From Pisaster brevispinus (taxonomy: Eukaryota; Echinodermata; Asteroidea; Forcipulatida; Asteriidae), in the NCBI GenBank assembly GCA_023634235.1, contig JAMKCF010000002.1, forward strand, positions 7,076,722 through 7,140,721: DNA of 64,000 nucleotides, in the 5' to 3' direction. Under the pieces are notes generated by a model, which was not told where the DNA came from, did no database searches, and saw nothing but the letters and a program-made list of their open reading frames with translations. Positions 1-9,461 of the stretch are shown here, in pieces. Each line of letters begins with the position of its first letter. Position 1 is the stretch's first letter. Made by a program: the position numbers and the translations under genes.

Positions 1-2188
1 CATCGGGCCACCTGACCAACGGGTTCCTTAAACCGGAACAACCACTTTAGTGCTCCATGGTCTGTTCTTAACAGGAAATGCTGCCCGTAAAGGTACGGCC
101 TAAAGTACTTGATAAAGTAAACCACAGCAAGCATCTCTTTCCTTGTGACACAATAGTTTCTATCGGCTTTTGTTAAAGCCCTGCTTGCGTAAGCTATGAC
201 TCTCTCGAAGCCATCCTGCTGTTGTGACAGCACAGCACCTATCCCGTGGTCACTGGCATCAGTATCCAGTGTAAACATTAAAGTTGAAGATGGATACGCA
301 AGTACTGGAGAGGAAACAAGTCGTGACTTCAATTCGCTAAATGCCCGTTGGCATTCATCAGTCCAGCGGAAGAACCTCCCTGCCTCCGTGAGCCTATGCA
401 AGGGCCTCGCCAACCCAGCGAATCCTTGCACAAACCGACGGTAGTACGACGCAAGGCCCAGAAAACTACGTACTCCCCGGACGGTTGTTGGGACAGGCCA
501 ATCTCGCACTTGTTGAATCTTTGTTGGATCCGTCTTCACCCCTTTGGCAGAGACTATATGGCCGAGATAGGCTACCTCCTCTTGGAAAATGTGGCACTTC
601 TTAGGCTGGAGTTTCAGCCCAGCATCCTTTATTCGGCTGAAGATAAGGTCCAGACGTTGAAGATGCTCATCAAACGAACAGCTATACACAATGATGTCAT
701 CTAGGTACACCAGACACATCTGCCACTGTAGGCCCTGCAAAACTCGATCCATAAGACACTCGAATGTGGAAGGAGCGTTGCAGAGCCCAAAAGGCATTAC
801 CTCAAACTGATAAAGCCCGCTTGGAGTGGCAAATGCTGTTTTTTCCTTATGCTTGTCCTCCATGGGCACTTGCCAATAGCCCGATGCAAGGTCCAACGTG
901 GAGAAAAACTTTGACCCAGAAAGTGCATCTATGGTGTCATCAATACGGGGTATCGGGTACGCGTCTTTCCGCGTAACTGCATTTAGTCTTCTATAATCAA
1001 TGCAGAAACGGACCTTCCCATCCTTCTTCCGTACCAGAACGATTGGGGACGCCCATGGCCCAGTGGCAGGTTTGATGACCCCTCTCCTTAGCATTGCTTT
1101 GACTTCAGCCTCCGCCACTTCCCTCTGATGAAGTGGGAGCCGCCTAGGCCTCTGCTTTATTGGCGCCACATCTCCTGTCTCGATTTTATGTTTCACTAAA
1201 TCCGTCCGTCCAATGTCTCCTTCTCCACTAGAAAACTGCCCTTGATATCTGCAGAGAAGCCCCTTCAGTTGCTCACTCTCATGTTCCCCTATGAGTTTTG
1301 ATGATCTTTCATGCAAGTCTTGCAAGTGATTGGGCAAGTCTACCCTAGCTTCCCCAGAAGCCGTCCTTACTCTCTCCTTTTCCGTGTTAGCAAGGGGGTC
1401 AGAAATAATAAGCTCGGGGCCTATTGAATCAACTGCATAAAACATTGCTGCTGCTGTCCCTTGGTGAAGGGTGACGGGATCATCTCTGGGGTTCATTAGG
1501 CGTAGGGGCACTACATTGGATCCAGTTCTTACTAACGAAGGTGCTATCATGATGCAATTCTTTTCTGTCATAGCGACTGTGGGTTCTACTAGCCCGCAGG
1601 TGACCATCATGCCGCTACCGTCAAGACTCCCCTCAATGAGCATTTCCGTCCTAGGAGGGACGACAACAGTTTCAACAACCGTCACACGACGACTCTGTTG
1701 TCTCTCTGCCGTCTCCCAAAGAGGCAGCACTATTTCTCCCCACTCAAGACATTTATTCGTGACATCAATCACGCATCGCTCGTTCCTCAAGAAGTCCAGT
1801 CCCAGCAACACATCGTTTCCTATCGAGGCTACTATGAATCGATGTTGAACTTTCACTCCAGCCAGCTGCAACTCAGCTCCCACTTCCCCTCCAATGGCCA
1901 ACTCCTTACTGTCCGCCAGCATAACCCTTACATCAGTGCTTGTCACTGACGCCTGGTCCTCTTTGGACCACTGTTTAGTTATCTTCTCAGACAGCAAGGA
2001 TACAGTTGCACCAGTATCTACCAGAACATCAACATGCACTCCATTGATAAGCGCGTCTACGTGCAACCCCTCACCAACTACAGCAGCAACATTCTCTGTT
2101 TTTACATCTATTTGGGGCCCCCCTGTTACAGCTGTCTCTTGGCCCTCAGATACAGCTCCTAACAGTTTCCCTGACTTTGCTTGGAGTT
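1..2188 (-). CDS. pol: Ty3/gypsy pol polyprotein (protease, RT, RNase H), partial
   Basis: Open in one frame from 2188 to the window edge at every point checked. The aspartic protease has its DTGAT active site at 2018-2010. The reverse transcriptase shows TLDLASGYWQVPM near 890-850 and the catalytic YLDD box at 707-696 (VYLDDIIVYS context, characteristic of gypsy). An RNase H segment reads DTDASDHGIGAVLS and then RKEML near 270-130. The frame is -1 relative to gag and has no start codon of its own near its beginning; it opens inside the last codons of gag, so it is expected to be made as a Gag-Pol fusion by frameshifting at 2171-2165. Integrase should follow beyond position 1. No internal stop or shift was seen, so the protein is probably functional. 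Confidence 0.93.
2115..2171 (-). promoter_or_regulatory. Programmed -1 ribosomal frameshift signal between gag and pol
   Basis: In the gag frame the last codons are cag gga aac tgt tag. This contains G GGA AAC (2171-2165), a perfect X XXY YYZ heptamer and a known efficient -1 slippery sequence. Slipping there leads directly into the open pol frame. After a 7-nt spacer (2164-2158) a 6-bp stem can form, AGCTGT (2157-2152) with ACAGCT (2135-2130), extendable by 3 bp past one mismatch. Its loop contains GGGCC (2145-2141), complementary to GGCCC (2119-2115) downstream, which gives an H-type pseudoknot. Heptamer, spacing and structure are seen by hand; activity is inferred. Confidence 0.82.
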
Positions 2189-3919
2189 ATTTACTCCTGC
2201 TGACTGCTCACTCCATTTGCCACTATTTCCGGATCCCTCTTTCAGCTCGGGGCAATCGGGCTTGATGTGTCCCCATTCCTTACAATTGAAGCACTGTGGG
2301 CCTTTCTTGTCAAACTTCCTCTTATAGTTCACTTGCTTCTCCAGCCTTTGCACTTTCTCCAAGATTTGTGAGAGCTGATGTTGTATGTCTGACCCTCTGG
2401 AGCTATCCCCTTCTTTTGGTCTCTCTGCAAAGGCGGCATCAACAGTAGCAGTCCTCAATTTCTTGATCTCAGTCGAGCGTCGTTCTTTCTCAGCCTTATA
2501 TAAGGCCTCCAGCTCCACAGCTGCCGCAACTGCCTCATCCAGGGTTTTTGTTCGCATCTGGATCACCCTGGTTCTTATCTCCCCATCACTTAAAGCATCA
2601 AGAAAGTGATCACGGCCCATCCGATCTCTACAGTCAGCTGGCAGGTCGTTGTACACCTTTTCAACGAGTTGCCTGGTCTCGTCTGCAAGTTCTATCAAAC
2701 TCTCCGATGGTTTCTGGCGACGATTTCTGAGCTGGGCGCGATGAAGCTCCTTCCTTCCGGTAGGATCAAAGCGAGCCTGTAAAGACTGTACCAGCTTCTT
2801 GTAGTCCTTGGCTTCATTTTGGAGACTTCCTAGGACCAGTTGAGCAGACCCAGTGAGCAATACTGCTAAGTACTGGCATTTAGTTCCGTCATTCCAGCCA
2901 TTAATGCCAGCACACAGTTCAAAATGTTTGATGTAGGACTCCCACGGTCCCTTGCCATCATAGCGGTCTGGCTTAATTAATGGCCGTTGTTTCCCTTGCT
3001 GGATGATGTCTTCAAGCTTTTTTTCCACCTTCACATCAGCCTTGTGGGCTACCTTTAGTTCAATCATAGAACTCTCTTTTTTCTTAGTGTCTTTATCCGG
3101 GGTATTCACTTGCTGGGTCATTGCTGCAGTTGGTGCCGTAGAAGGGTTCGGCGTTTGAACTCCTGTGTATTGAGCACCCTCATCCAGTATTTTGGGGTTC
3201 TTGTCCACTATTTGCAGATCATTAACACCCATCTGAGGCAGAATTGATTGGGCTGGTCTGCTCTCGGCTTGCCCACCGGAGCTCCTCATCCCTGGAGATA
3301 AAGGAGCTGGGTTGAAAGCTGTTCCCTGCAGCCCATACAGCGAGGTTGCAGGCACCCACCCAACTGAGTTGTCCCGTTGGCTGAACCTTCTTTCCCCCAC
3401 TGAAATATTATGCATTGGAAAATGGTTTTCCGAGTCCCCTTTACAAGCGGTTGAGTAACCCTGCAGCTGTTCGTTGTCGATGCTTGGTAGTGTATTCTCG
3501 AGGTCGAGTACCTGGCGAGTTAAGTTGAGGCTAGTTGGTTCTTCGTATTTCTTTCGGGGCTGGTTGGCAATTGAAGGAAGATTATTTGACAGAGACCATT
3601 TCTGTGAACGGCCAATCCCCGAGTCTCCCCACGATGCGTACTCCCCTCCCAGCCTGAAATCCATAACGTTTGCCCGAGTCCCAACCCGTGCTGGCGTTTC
3701 CACTTTAGTTGGACCCTGTGGGACAAACAGGTCAACTGGCTTATCCCTCTCAGAAGTAGTTGGGTTCGGAAGTGCCCCCACGCCAGCAAATTGACCAAAC
3801 CTCTCAGACAATGTTTCTATGTCTTGGGTGACACGTTGGTACTCCATTTCCAAAAAATGGTATAGATCTTGTCCATTCATGGCTGAGTAGTCTACAGCTC
3901 TGCTCTGTCTTGCTTCCAT
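2159..3919 (-). CDS. gag: Ty3/gypsy Gag (capsid and nucleocapsid)
   Basis: 586-residue protein from the first ATG (3919); a TTG-started in-frame extension to 3964 is possible but not needed. The N-terminal third is low-complexity and probably disordered. A capsid-like helical region lies about residues 310-470 (retrotransposon gag signature with an SLIELADETRQLVEK stretch). Near the C-terminus a single CCHC zinc knuckle, CFNCKEWGHIKPDC, has the exact C-x2-C-x4-H-x4-C spacing and would bind the genomic RNA. The stop TAG at 2161-2159 lies 4 nt after the slippery heptamer that feeds pol. The frame is fully open, consistent with a recent insertion. Confidence 0.9.
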   Translation of the reverse strand: MEARQSRAVDYSAMNGQDLYHFLEMEYQRVTQDIETLSERFGQFAGVGALPNPTTSERDKPVDLFVPQGPTKVETPARVGTRANVMDFRLGGEYASWGDSGIGRSQKWSLSNNLPSIANQPRKKYEEPTSLNLTRQVLDLENTLPSIDNEQLQGYSTACKGDSENHFPMHNISVGERRFSQRDNSVGWVPATSLYGLQGTAFNPAPLSPGMRSSGGQAESRPAQSILPQMGVNDLQIVDKNPKILDEGAQYTGVQTPNPSTAPTAAMTQQVNTPDKDTKKKESSMIELKVAHKADVKVEKKLEDIIQQGKQRPLIKPDRYDGKGPWESYIKHFELCAGINGWNDGTKCQYLAVLLTGSAQLVLGSLQNEAKDYKKLVQSLQARFDPTGRKELHRAQLRNRRQKPSESLIELADETRQLVEKVYNDLPADCRDRMGRDHFLDALSDGEIRTRVIQMRTKTLDEAVAAAVELEALYKAEKERRSTEIKKLRTATVDAAFAERPKEGDSSRGSDIQHQLSQILEKVQRLEKQVNYKRKFDKKGPQCFNCKEWGHIKPDCPELKEGSGNSGKWSEQSAGVNNSKQSQGNC

Positions 3920-3994
3920 GCTGTCCGTTTTGCTTTTAATATTAGGCCTTGTTGTTTCAATCAAATCTGATGCTGCGCCGTAAGCAGTTGTGTA

Positions 3995-4400
3995 GATCCG
4001 GGAGCAGTTCCACCGGAGCGGCTATCCACGGTCCGGCACTTCCGGAGCTGGTTTTCCGGAGCTGACCTTCCGGCGCGGCTGTCCTTGATCCGAGGCTTCC
4101 GGAGCAGCCTTCCCGGAGTGATGGAAACGGCTCGGTCAAACCACTGCCGAATTCTGTTCCGTATGTAGAGCTTCACCTGTTACACGGCTCGGTCAAACCC
4201 CTGCCGTTCTCCCCCGAGATGATACAGCTTCCGTCTTCGCACGGCTTGGTCAAACCACTGCCGTTCTCCCCTGAAATAAACTTCCCTCGTCGCACGGCTC
4301 GGTCAAACCACTGCCGTTTTCTGCCCCGCAGAGAGAGCTTCACTCGTCGCACGGCTCGGTCAAACCACTGCCGTTTGAAACCCTTCGGCCCACTGCCGAA
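3995..4400 (-). repeat. Tandem repeats in the gypsy 5' leader
   Basis: Between the primer site and gag lie two repeat arrays. The core CACGGCTCGGTCAAACCACT (plus-strand reading) recurs at about 4127, 4183, 4240, 4293 and 4350, a period of 53-57 bp with small changes. Nearer gag (about 4010-4120) a shorter unit with core TTCCGGAGC recurs at least four times. Open reading frames through this region simply follow the period and are not taken as genes. Tandem repeats in the leader or promoter region are known from other LTR elements; a role in packaging or transcription is only conjecture. Confidence 0.85.
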
Positions 4401-4505
4401 AGAGATGCCCCTCACTCGGTAGCACCGCTAGATGAGCCACCCACTGATCGGTCGTCTCCCTGTATTCTTACACATAATTATTATGAATTTAATTCAAGCC
4501 AAATC

Positions 4506-4524
4506 AATCCCAGCGCTGCCACCA
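4506..4524 (-). promoter_or_regulatory. Primer binding site, complementary to tRNA-Leu 3' end
   Basis: On the minus strand the site begins TGGTGGCAGCG one base after the LTR terminus. It matches the complement of the 3' end of animal tRNA-Leu(AAG), as I remember that tRNA, at 18 of 19 positions. Starting with TGG (complement of CCA) right after the LTR is the expected place for minus-strand DNA priming. Confidence 0.8.
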
Positions 4525-4525
4525 A

Positions 4526-4965
4526 TGTAACGCGCCGTCGCGGTCAAGGACTTGTTGTTGGTTTGATGATTTGTACGTGAATTAAATATAATGGACATGA
4601 ACAGGAACGGGACAACAGACACACAACGAATAAATAATTGTGACTCGGAAACAGTTCTAATGATTCTGATTCTTCTCTGATTCTTTGGTTCTTTTCTTGT
4701 ATCGGCATAAATTACATGTACTTACATTATACTAGCTGCGAAGCTTACAAGGGAGTGGGGTGTTGGAGCATTCACACTTTCCGTCTTCACTCTTTGAGAC
4801 ACAGATCAGCACTGACTGCCCCTCTCGGATCACGTGGGAACCCAAGCCCGCAATCTCACGATGCACGCAATGGCGCCTGGATTCCCAGGTGATCCGGATG
4901 TCTGCGGTCAGCGCTGCCTGTCTGTCCTCATGTGAACTCGGTGACCTAGTCACCCCTGCTCGCTA
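4526..4965 (-). repeat. 5' LTR of the gypsy element
   Basis: In element orientation it begins TGTAGCGAGC (at 4965) and ends GTTACA (at 4526), giving the usual TG...CA ends with a short TGTA/TACA inverted repeat, and the inner edge abuts the primer binding site. Length 440 bp. The outer edge is inferred from the terminal motif because the second LTR is not in the window. Confidence 0.72.
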
Positions 4966-5289
4966 CAATACTTTGCTAAATTTGAACTACTGGGAGGCCG
5001 AACGCCCTAAGCATGTAAACACCTCCTCTATGCAAGAGCGGAGGTTGTCTAGAAAAAAAAAACGTTCCCAGCATGGGATAAATGAACACCTTCAAACCTG
5101 AACAAGGAAAAATCTGACCACTTTATCTGCGGATGGTGGAGGACAGCAGCCCAAATGCGTCCGCTATAGGATCGCGCCCACCGATTGATTGCCCGTCGCT
5201 TCATTTCCAAATTGCGCTGAGAGAATGCGCCAAAATAACAAGCTCGTGGTAATATGTCTGACCAAACTAATACGGCGGTCGGAAACCGA

Positions 5290-5570
5290 TCACGGCAATC
5301 CTGCACAAAAAATGGAAATTTGACGCAAGCAGAAAAAATCTGTTTCAACTAAATCATTGGTTCCCAAATGCACTATTATCAACTGGGGAGACGGCCACCG
5401 AAAATTGACAGTGTCCAACAGCTTATCAGGATAACGGGCGCCTCCACAACCTTTCCAATGAACCTCCGGCCGGCAACCGAGTCCTTGGGACGCTCTGCGC
5501 ACGAGAGAGTCGCCCACAATCCAAACACAAACCTGTCGAAACACCTGTGGAAACTGTATATATAAAAAAC
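5290..5570 (-). pseudogene. SGNH-hydrolase-like domain of the DIRS/Ngaro element
   Basis: The reading VWIVGDSLVRRA gives the GDS block I of SGNH/GDSL hydrolases, and IIVHLGTNDL about 50 residues later gives a GTND block III. The domain is cut off afterwards (frameshift near 5330), so the C-terminal D-x-x-H block is not found in frame. SGNH domains are known accessory domains in some Ngaro and other LINE/DIRS elements. It lies just downstream of the recombinase, as expected. It is too broken to be made as a full protein. Confidence 0.7.
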
Positions 5571-5589
5571 AAGCAAGCCAGACTATTGT

Positions 5590-6460
5590 CTATCGTCGAT
5601 TACACAACCAGAAAATGGCACACTGCCGCAGCAGTGGTAGCCGCCCCAATACAAAAAGAATGCGCTGTAAAATCCCCCCCCCCCAAACCGGAAAACTGTA
5701 ATAGCCTCCGAAGCATGACATTAAATTGGAATTGCGTAAGAGGGTCGCCATTAACATGGCAGAAAAAAACCACCGAGTGACAACGGTCGAATTGCCGCAA
5801 ATTCCGATTTTGCCTTTACCGGGCAAAGAGGCTTCTCGTCGTAATACACCAGACGAATCTGCTGAGGAATACTGGACTTGTTGGTCTTAGTGTAACGGAA
5901 AGAGATAAGCGCTGAAGCGGACGCCTTGCCCACATCACAAAAACAAATGTCAGAAAACAAGAGCAGCAAATGCTGTAAGTGGGTACGGGAGGCTGCAGCA
6001 AACTCGCCAATGCGCATAAAACCAAAAATGCATTTAACATTTCTGCCTTAAAAAGTAAAGCCTCGATCGAAAGATGAGGAGCAGTTATGAGGGAGGGCCT
6101 GCAATAAAATTGACAACAAAGGCAACGTTATCGTCAAACATTGATCTGCCGCCCCAGAAACCCTCCGACAACCCTTCTGTAATTTAGACACCAACAAATC
6201 CCTGGTAGGATCCGGCCAATCACGCAACTTGTGATCAAAGCCCACCCAAGAAACATACGTGGCAATGGTAGCTGGTGCCAAATTCTGTAATGACAACGAG
6301 GCCACGAACTCATGTCCTGCACCAACGCAGGGGAAACAAACTCGTATGCGCCGCTCAGTTGTTTAAATTGACAAAAAGCACGCAGGCCAACCTTATATGT
6401 CTTATGAGTATTGGGCGCCAAAGCGGCAGTTAACAAGCGGGAAATCTCGCCTTCTACCAC
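5590..6460 (-). pseudogene. Tyrosine recombinase of the DIRS/Ngaro element, degraded
   Basis: The N-terminal helical core-binding domain reads ISRLLTAALAPNTHKTYKVG followed by LRAFCQFK (6450-6370). The catalytic half survives as FTAHSFCIGAATTAA near 5660, where the HxxR box should read H-S-F-R; here the Arg codon CGT has become TGT (Cys). Several frameshifts separate the fragments. The enzyme would have integrated the element by site-specific recombination; this copy cannot. Confidence 0.78.
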
Positions 6461-7480
6461 ATTGGCGGCAGGTTTGGAAGAGGTGTCATGGTTAATTCTG
6501 CTCGCGGCGCTGCCATCCGAAAACGGTCGACCTGGAAACGTGAAAGGGAATTAGCAATATCATTACGCACCCCAGGTACATGAACTGCCTTGAATGCGAT
6601 ATTGCACCACAAACATAGACACACAAATAACCGAACCAAATGCATTATCATATCACAACGTGAAGTCTGCTTATTAATGATGTGTACAAAAGGAACTGTT
6701 GTCACATCGAAATCGCACCCTGTGGTTTGCCAGTAAATCGCCCCAGCATTACACGGCAACAACTAACCGATAAAACTCTAAGAAAGCGATGGATGGTGAC
6801 AGCGCTAACATTTCTGGGGCCCACTTAGCATGAAACTATTTACCATTAAAGTAGCCCCCGAAACCAATGCTGGCAGCTGCATCGGTGAACAAGTCAATAC
6901 CCTCATTGATCTACCACTGACGGTGTAGAAATCGGGAGACGCCATTAAAAAAAAATCATCTAAATAATGGGTAACATTAACAGACTGGGAAACACGTTTA
7001 ACCTGAAAGTCAAGGAAAGTACTGAATGCTTCAAATGAGGAACATGATACAGAACAACCCATTGGTAAGCATTTATCCTAGTAAAAATCACCCTGAAATA
7101 CGAACTTAAGAAGCTCATAATCGGAGGGACTGGAAGAAGTCGAAATGCAGCCGTGTCGAACGAATTATAATGCACTATACAAATATCCTTATGAATAAAA
7201 TCATTAATTGAGCCACCAGACGGGAACGACAGATTGTGATTAAGGCGAAACTCGCCTTGGTCGTGCTTGGCGAACATTGGCGAACACTGTAAATTAGCAA
7301 AAGGTCTTTGCTTGAATGGGCCGGCAACCCTACCCAATTTGTTCTCTTTGTGTAACTTAGCTAACACTACGTTTGGCTGCTCAGTGGCTGAACTGAGGCA
7401 AACCGAGTCCCTACACAAGCGTGGGCCACAATAGCCAAGTTGAAACCCCTGCACTTAACAAACTAGCATTACGCCTGTCT
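6454..7480 (-). pseudogene. Reverse transcriptase and RNase H of the DIRS/Ngaro element, degraded
   Basis: From 7454 downward: an N-terminal RT stretch with LGRVAGPF and GEFRLNHNLSFPSGGSINDF (7370-7190), then the catalytic box HYLDDFFLMA (YLDD at 6966-6955), then an RNase H-side stretch HIINKQTSR ... HVPGVRNDIANSLSRFQVD (6700-6530). At least three frame changes and several stops separate these blocks. Motif wording (SINDF, LSRFQVD) is typical of the DIRS order rather than gypsy or LINE reverse transcriptases. Confidence 0.82.
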
Positions 7481-7854
7481 GGATAAAAAGACAGCCAATG
7501 TCTTGTAGACCGCGTTCCCACTGGATCCACAATTACGAGATCCTGATCCCGCAAAAGGATTAGTCGCAGACGTGAATCGCGGTCGCGTTCCCACTGGAGT
7601 ATGATCGCGCATTGATCTCCCTTTTGAGAACGGAAGTGGATTCAAAGTTCACCAACGCAGGTCGACCAAGTGGGCAGTGCGCAGGCGCAACGTATCTATG
7701 GCGACCACCACACAGTGTGGGGTGGCTCCTCTACTACGCGCGCGCGGCAGTCGCCATTTTTTGTCATGATAGTACATGTACTGTATACTGACTACTGTTG
7801 ACCGACATGATGGACTTTCTTGTGCCATTTATTTTGTTTTGCCATCATCTACGT

Positions 7855-8193
7855 CTTCAGAATAGTATTAGAATATCAGCTTTTTTGGAGCTTCGTTCTC
7901 GACATCGAAGACATTGTAGACGTCGGAGAAATTTGAGGTTCTTTATCTTGTTTTTGATTTCCTTGGTTGTTCTGTCGAAGCCACTTTCGCCCATCTTCCT
8001 CACTGCTCACAATTACCTGAAATACTGTGCTATTTCTCACGGTGCCGTCCAGTTTGTTTTGAATTTCTTGACAGGCCCAGATGTCTAAAAAAGTTCCCAG
8101 CTCCTCGTCCGACCATAGTTTGCCACGCTTCTCATCTTTTTGGGAGGTTTTATGTGACGAATTTATGGGACGTTTATTGCTGGGCGCTGCCAT
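7855..8193 (-). pseudogene. Myb/SANT-like (trihelix-type) DNA-binding protein fragment
   Basis: The N-terminus MAAPSNKRPINSS is followed by KLWSDEELGTFLDIWACQEI and QNKLDGTVRNSTVFQ, the first two helices of a Myb/SANT-like domain found in PIF/Harbinger accessory proteins and their domesticated relatives. After VFQ the expected third helix (GFDRTTKEIKNKIKNLK) appears in another frame. The sequence at the break is CAG/GTAATT, which could be a splice donor, so either an intron or a frameshift separates the halves. It would bind transposon ends. Confidence 0.55.
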
Positions 8194-8394
8194 CTTTAAA
8201 GAACGTGCACATATGAATACAACGCATCCAAAATTGAAGCGTAGGTGTTTATTGGGGCTTGCGTTGTACAGAACGTGTAGTTGGTATCGTCACGTGACGT
8301 CAATACTGCTTTATGCTTTACTTGCAATTCATGTCACCAAATGCGTGGTGCTTGCTGGGAATAGAAGAAAAAAGAACACCATTTTCGCGCCATT

Positions 8395-8674
8395 CGGGCC
8401 TACCGTACCGGATGTTCGCCCTCAAATTGCGGGGTCTGATCGCCCTTTGCGTTCCCACTAGACTTTTGATCGCCCATTAATCCAAAAGGGCGATCAGATC
8501 CCGCTTTAATCCTACTCCCGAGGTGGATCAAAATTGCGGGGTCTGATCCTGATCGCCCTCGCGTTCCCACTTACGCTTGATCGCCCTTTGATCGCCCTTT
8601 TCGAGAAATTGCGGGGTCTGATCGCCCTTTTCTCGAATTGCGCGATCAATGCGGGGTCCAGTGGGAACGGGGCC
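8395..8674. repeat. Subterminal direct and inverted repeats of the nested transposon
   Basis: ATTGCGGGGTCTGATC recurs near 8426, 8533 and 8608; GATCGCCC occurs many times in both orientations; GCGTTCCCACT precedes two of the copies. Such clustered motifs at a transposon end are usually transposase or accessory-protein binding sites; here that is inference. Confidence 0.7.
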
Positions 8675-8679
8675 AAAGT

Positions 8680-9251
8680 GTTAGTCTTAATTGGTGTTGG
8701 AGGGACGAAAATTACGTGTATAATTTTAACGGCCTTGTTGGACACAGGCTGAACCGCAGGTGAAGATGCGGTTGTAGCGCTATCTACGCCAGTGCAAACA
8801 GTAGGCGCACCCCAACCCCGGTTTTCGGGCCGCTTGGACAGTCTGCTAAGCTGCTCAATAACCCTTGCTGCTGCTAAAGCCACTGGTTGACAAGTCACCT
8901 TGCCTGCCCTTGCCTATGCTACAAGTAGCTGCCCCGTGCCCGATGCGGGAGCATGTAGCGCAACGATGGGGATACTTGCAAGGGTTCCACCTACAGCCCC
9001 CTGCATTAAACGCATGACAGGAAGGGTCCACTCTTTGACATGGGCGAGGAAAAATGTTTGCCCGTGTATGTGGCCCGGCGACTGACATAACCAGTAGCGG
9101 TAGCAGCAGCAACAGTCACCCAAAGCTCGGTGTCAAGCATTGCCCAAGAGCGGGAGGGCTGCGCTTCCTGACGCAAGCGAAATTGCTCGTCATAGCTACG
9201 CCAGCCCAATCCGGCGAACTGCGCAGCAGCTAAGCGAGTGTACTTGTCCAA
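8680..9251 (-). pseudogene. Gag-like protein of the DIRS/Ngaro element, degraded
   Basis: Starts MDKYTRLAAAQFAGLGWRSY, continuing into DEQFRLRQEAQPSRSWAMLD, the conserved core of DIRS/Ngaro gag-like proteins. After a frame change it has a Cys/His-rich stretch, CHAFNAGGCRWNPCKYPHRC and ATCSRIGHGAATC, which resembles paired zinc-finger motifs. A third frame (8898 downward) carries the C-terminal tail up to the nested transposon at 8674. At least two frameshifts are needed, so this is a pseudogene. Confidence 0.72.
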
Positions 9252-9461
9252 TGATCAACGGTCTGCAATTTCCGCGGTGGTGCTGAGTGGTGCAGTGACA
9301 CTGTCGGCCGATGCCAACGAAAACACTGCGTTGTCACGGAACAACAAAGTCAACAATGTCAACATACTGGGAATTCCAATTGTGTTCCTTCGTGGCTTGA
9401 GTGACATGCAACCCCAGCTCAACATTATCTTGTAAAGATTTAATATGAGTGGGTCTCCCAT

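Larger units (their letters stand above)
1..4965 (-). mobile_element. Ty3/gypsy LTR retrotransposon, 3' part beyond window
   Basis: Read on the minus strand the order is LTR (4965-4526), primer binding site (4524-4506), leader with tandem repeats, gag (3919-2159) and pol (2188 to the window edge), with protease, reverse transcriptase and RNase H in the order typical of Ty3/gypsy. Gag and pol are both open, so the copy looks young. Integrase and the 3' LTR lie off the window, so LTR identity and target duplication cannot be read. It lies directly beside the DIRS/Ngaro-like element that ends near 5040. Class assignment is very safe; the lineage (perhaps near the echinoid tRNA-Leu-primed elements) is inference from the primer site. 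Confidence 0.93.
7508..8674. mobile_element. Nested DNA transposon with terminal inverted repeats, PIF/Harbinger-like
   Basis: The left end has GCGTTCCCACTGGATC (7512-7527) and the right end is its inverted counterpart GTCCAGTGGGAACG (8656-8669). The core GTTCCCACT recurs internally near 7592, 8451 and 8563. The element lies between the gag-like and RT parts of the DIRS/Ngaro element, whose reading resumes on each side. It encodes only a Myb/SANT-like fragment, with no transposase, so it is non-autonomous. Assignment to PIF/Harbinger rests on that domain and is tentative; an exact target duplication could not be fixed. Confidence 0.65.
5040..9260 (-). mobile_element. Decayed DIRS/Ngaro-type tyrosine-recombinase retrotransposon
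   Basis: Minus-strand order gag-like, reverse transcriptase, RNase H, tyrosine recombinase, SGNH-hydrolase-like is that of DIRS-order (Ngaro-like) elements, which carry a recombinase instead of an integrase. Every domain is broken by stops and frameshifts, and CpG to TpG changes are evident (for instance in the recombinase HxxR motif). A TIR DNA transposon interrupts it at about 7508-8674. The ends are approximate: I did not find the split direct repeats expected for Ngaro. Confidence 0.82.

Noticed and set aside
4127..4373. Regularly spaced direct repeats resembling a CRISPR array
   Set aside because: The whole 53-57 bp unit is repeated, including the spacer parts, and it lies in a retrotransposon leader in animal DNA: a minisatellite.
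4173..4422. Overlapping frames on both strands rich in RGLTEPC/RSNHCR repeats
   Set aside because: They follow the leader minisatellite; no start context or similarity, and they lie upstream of gag.
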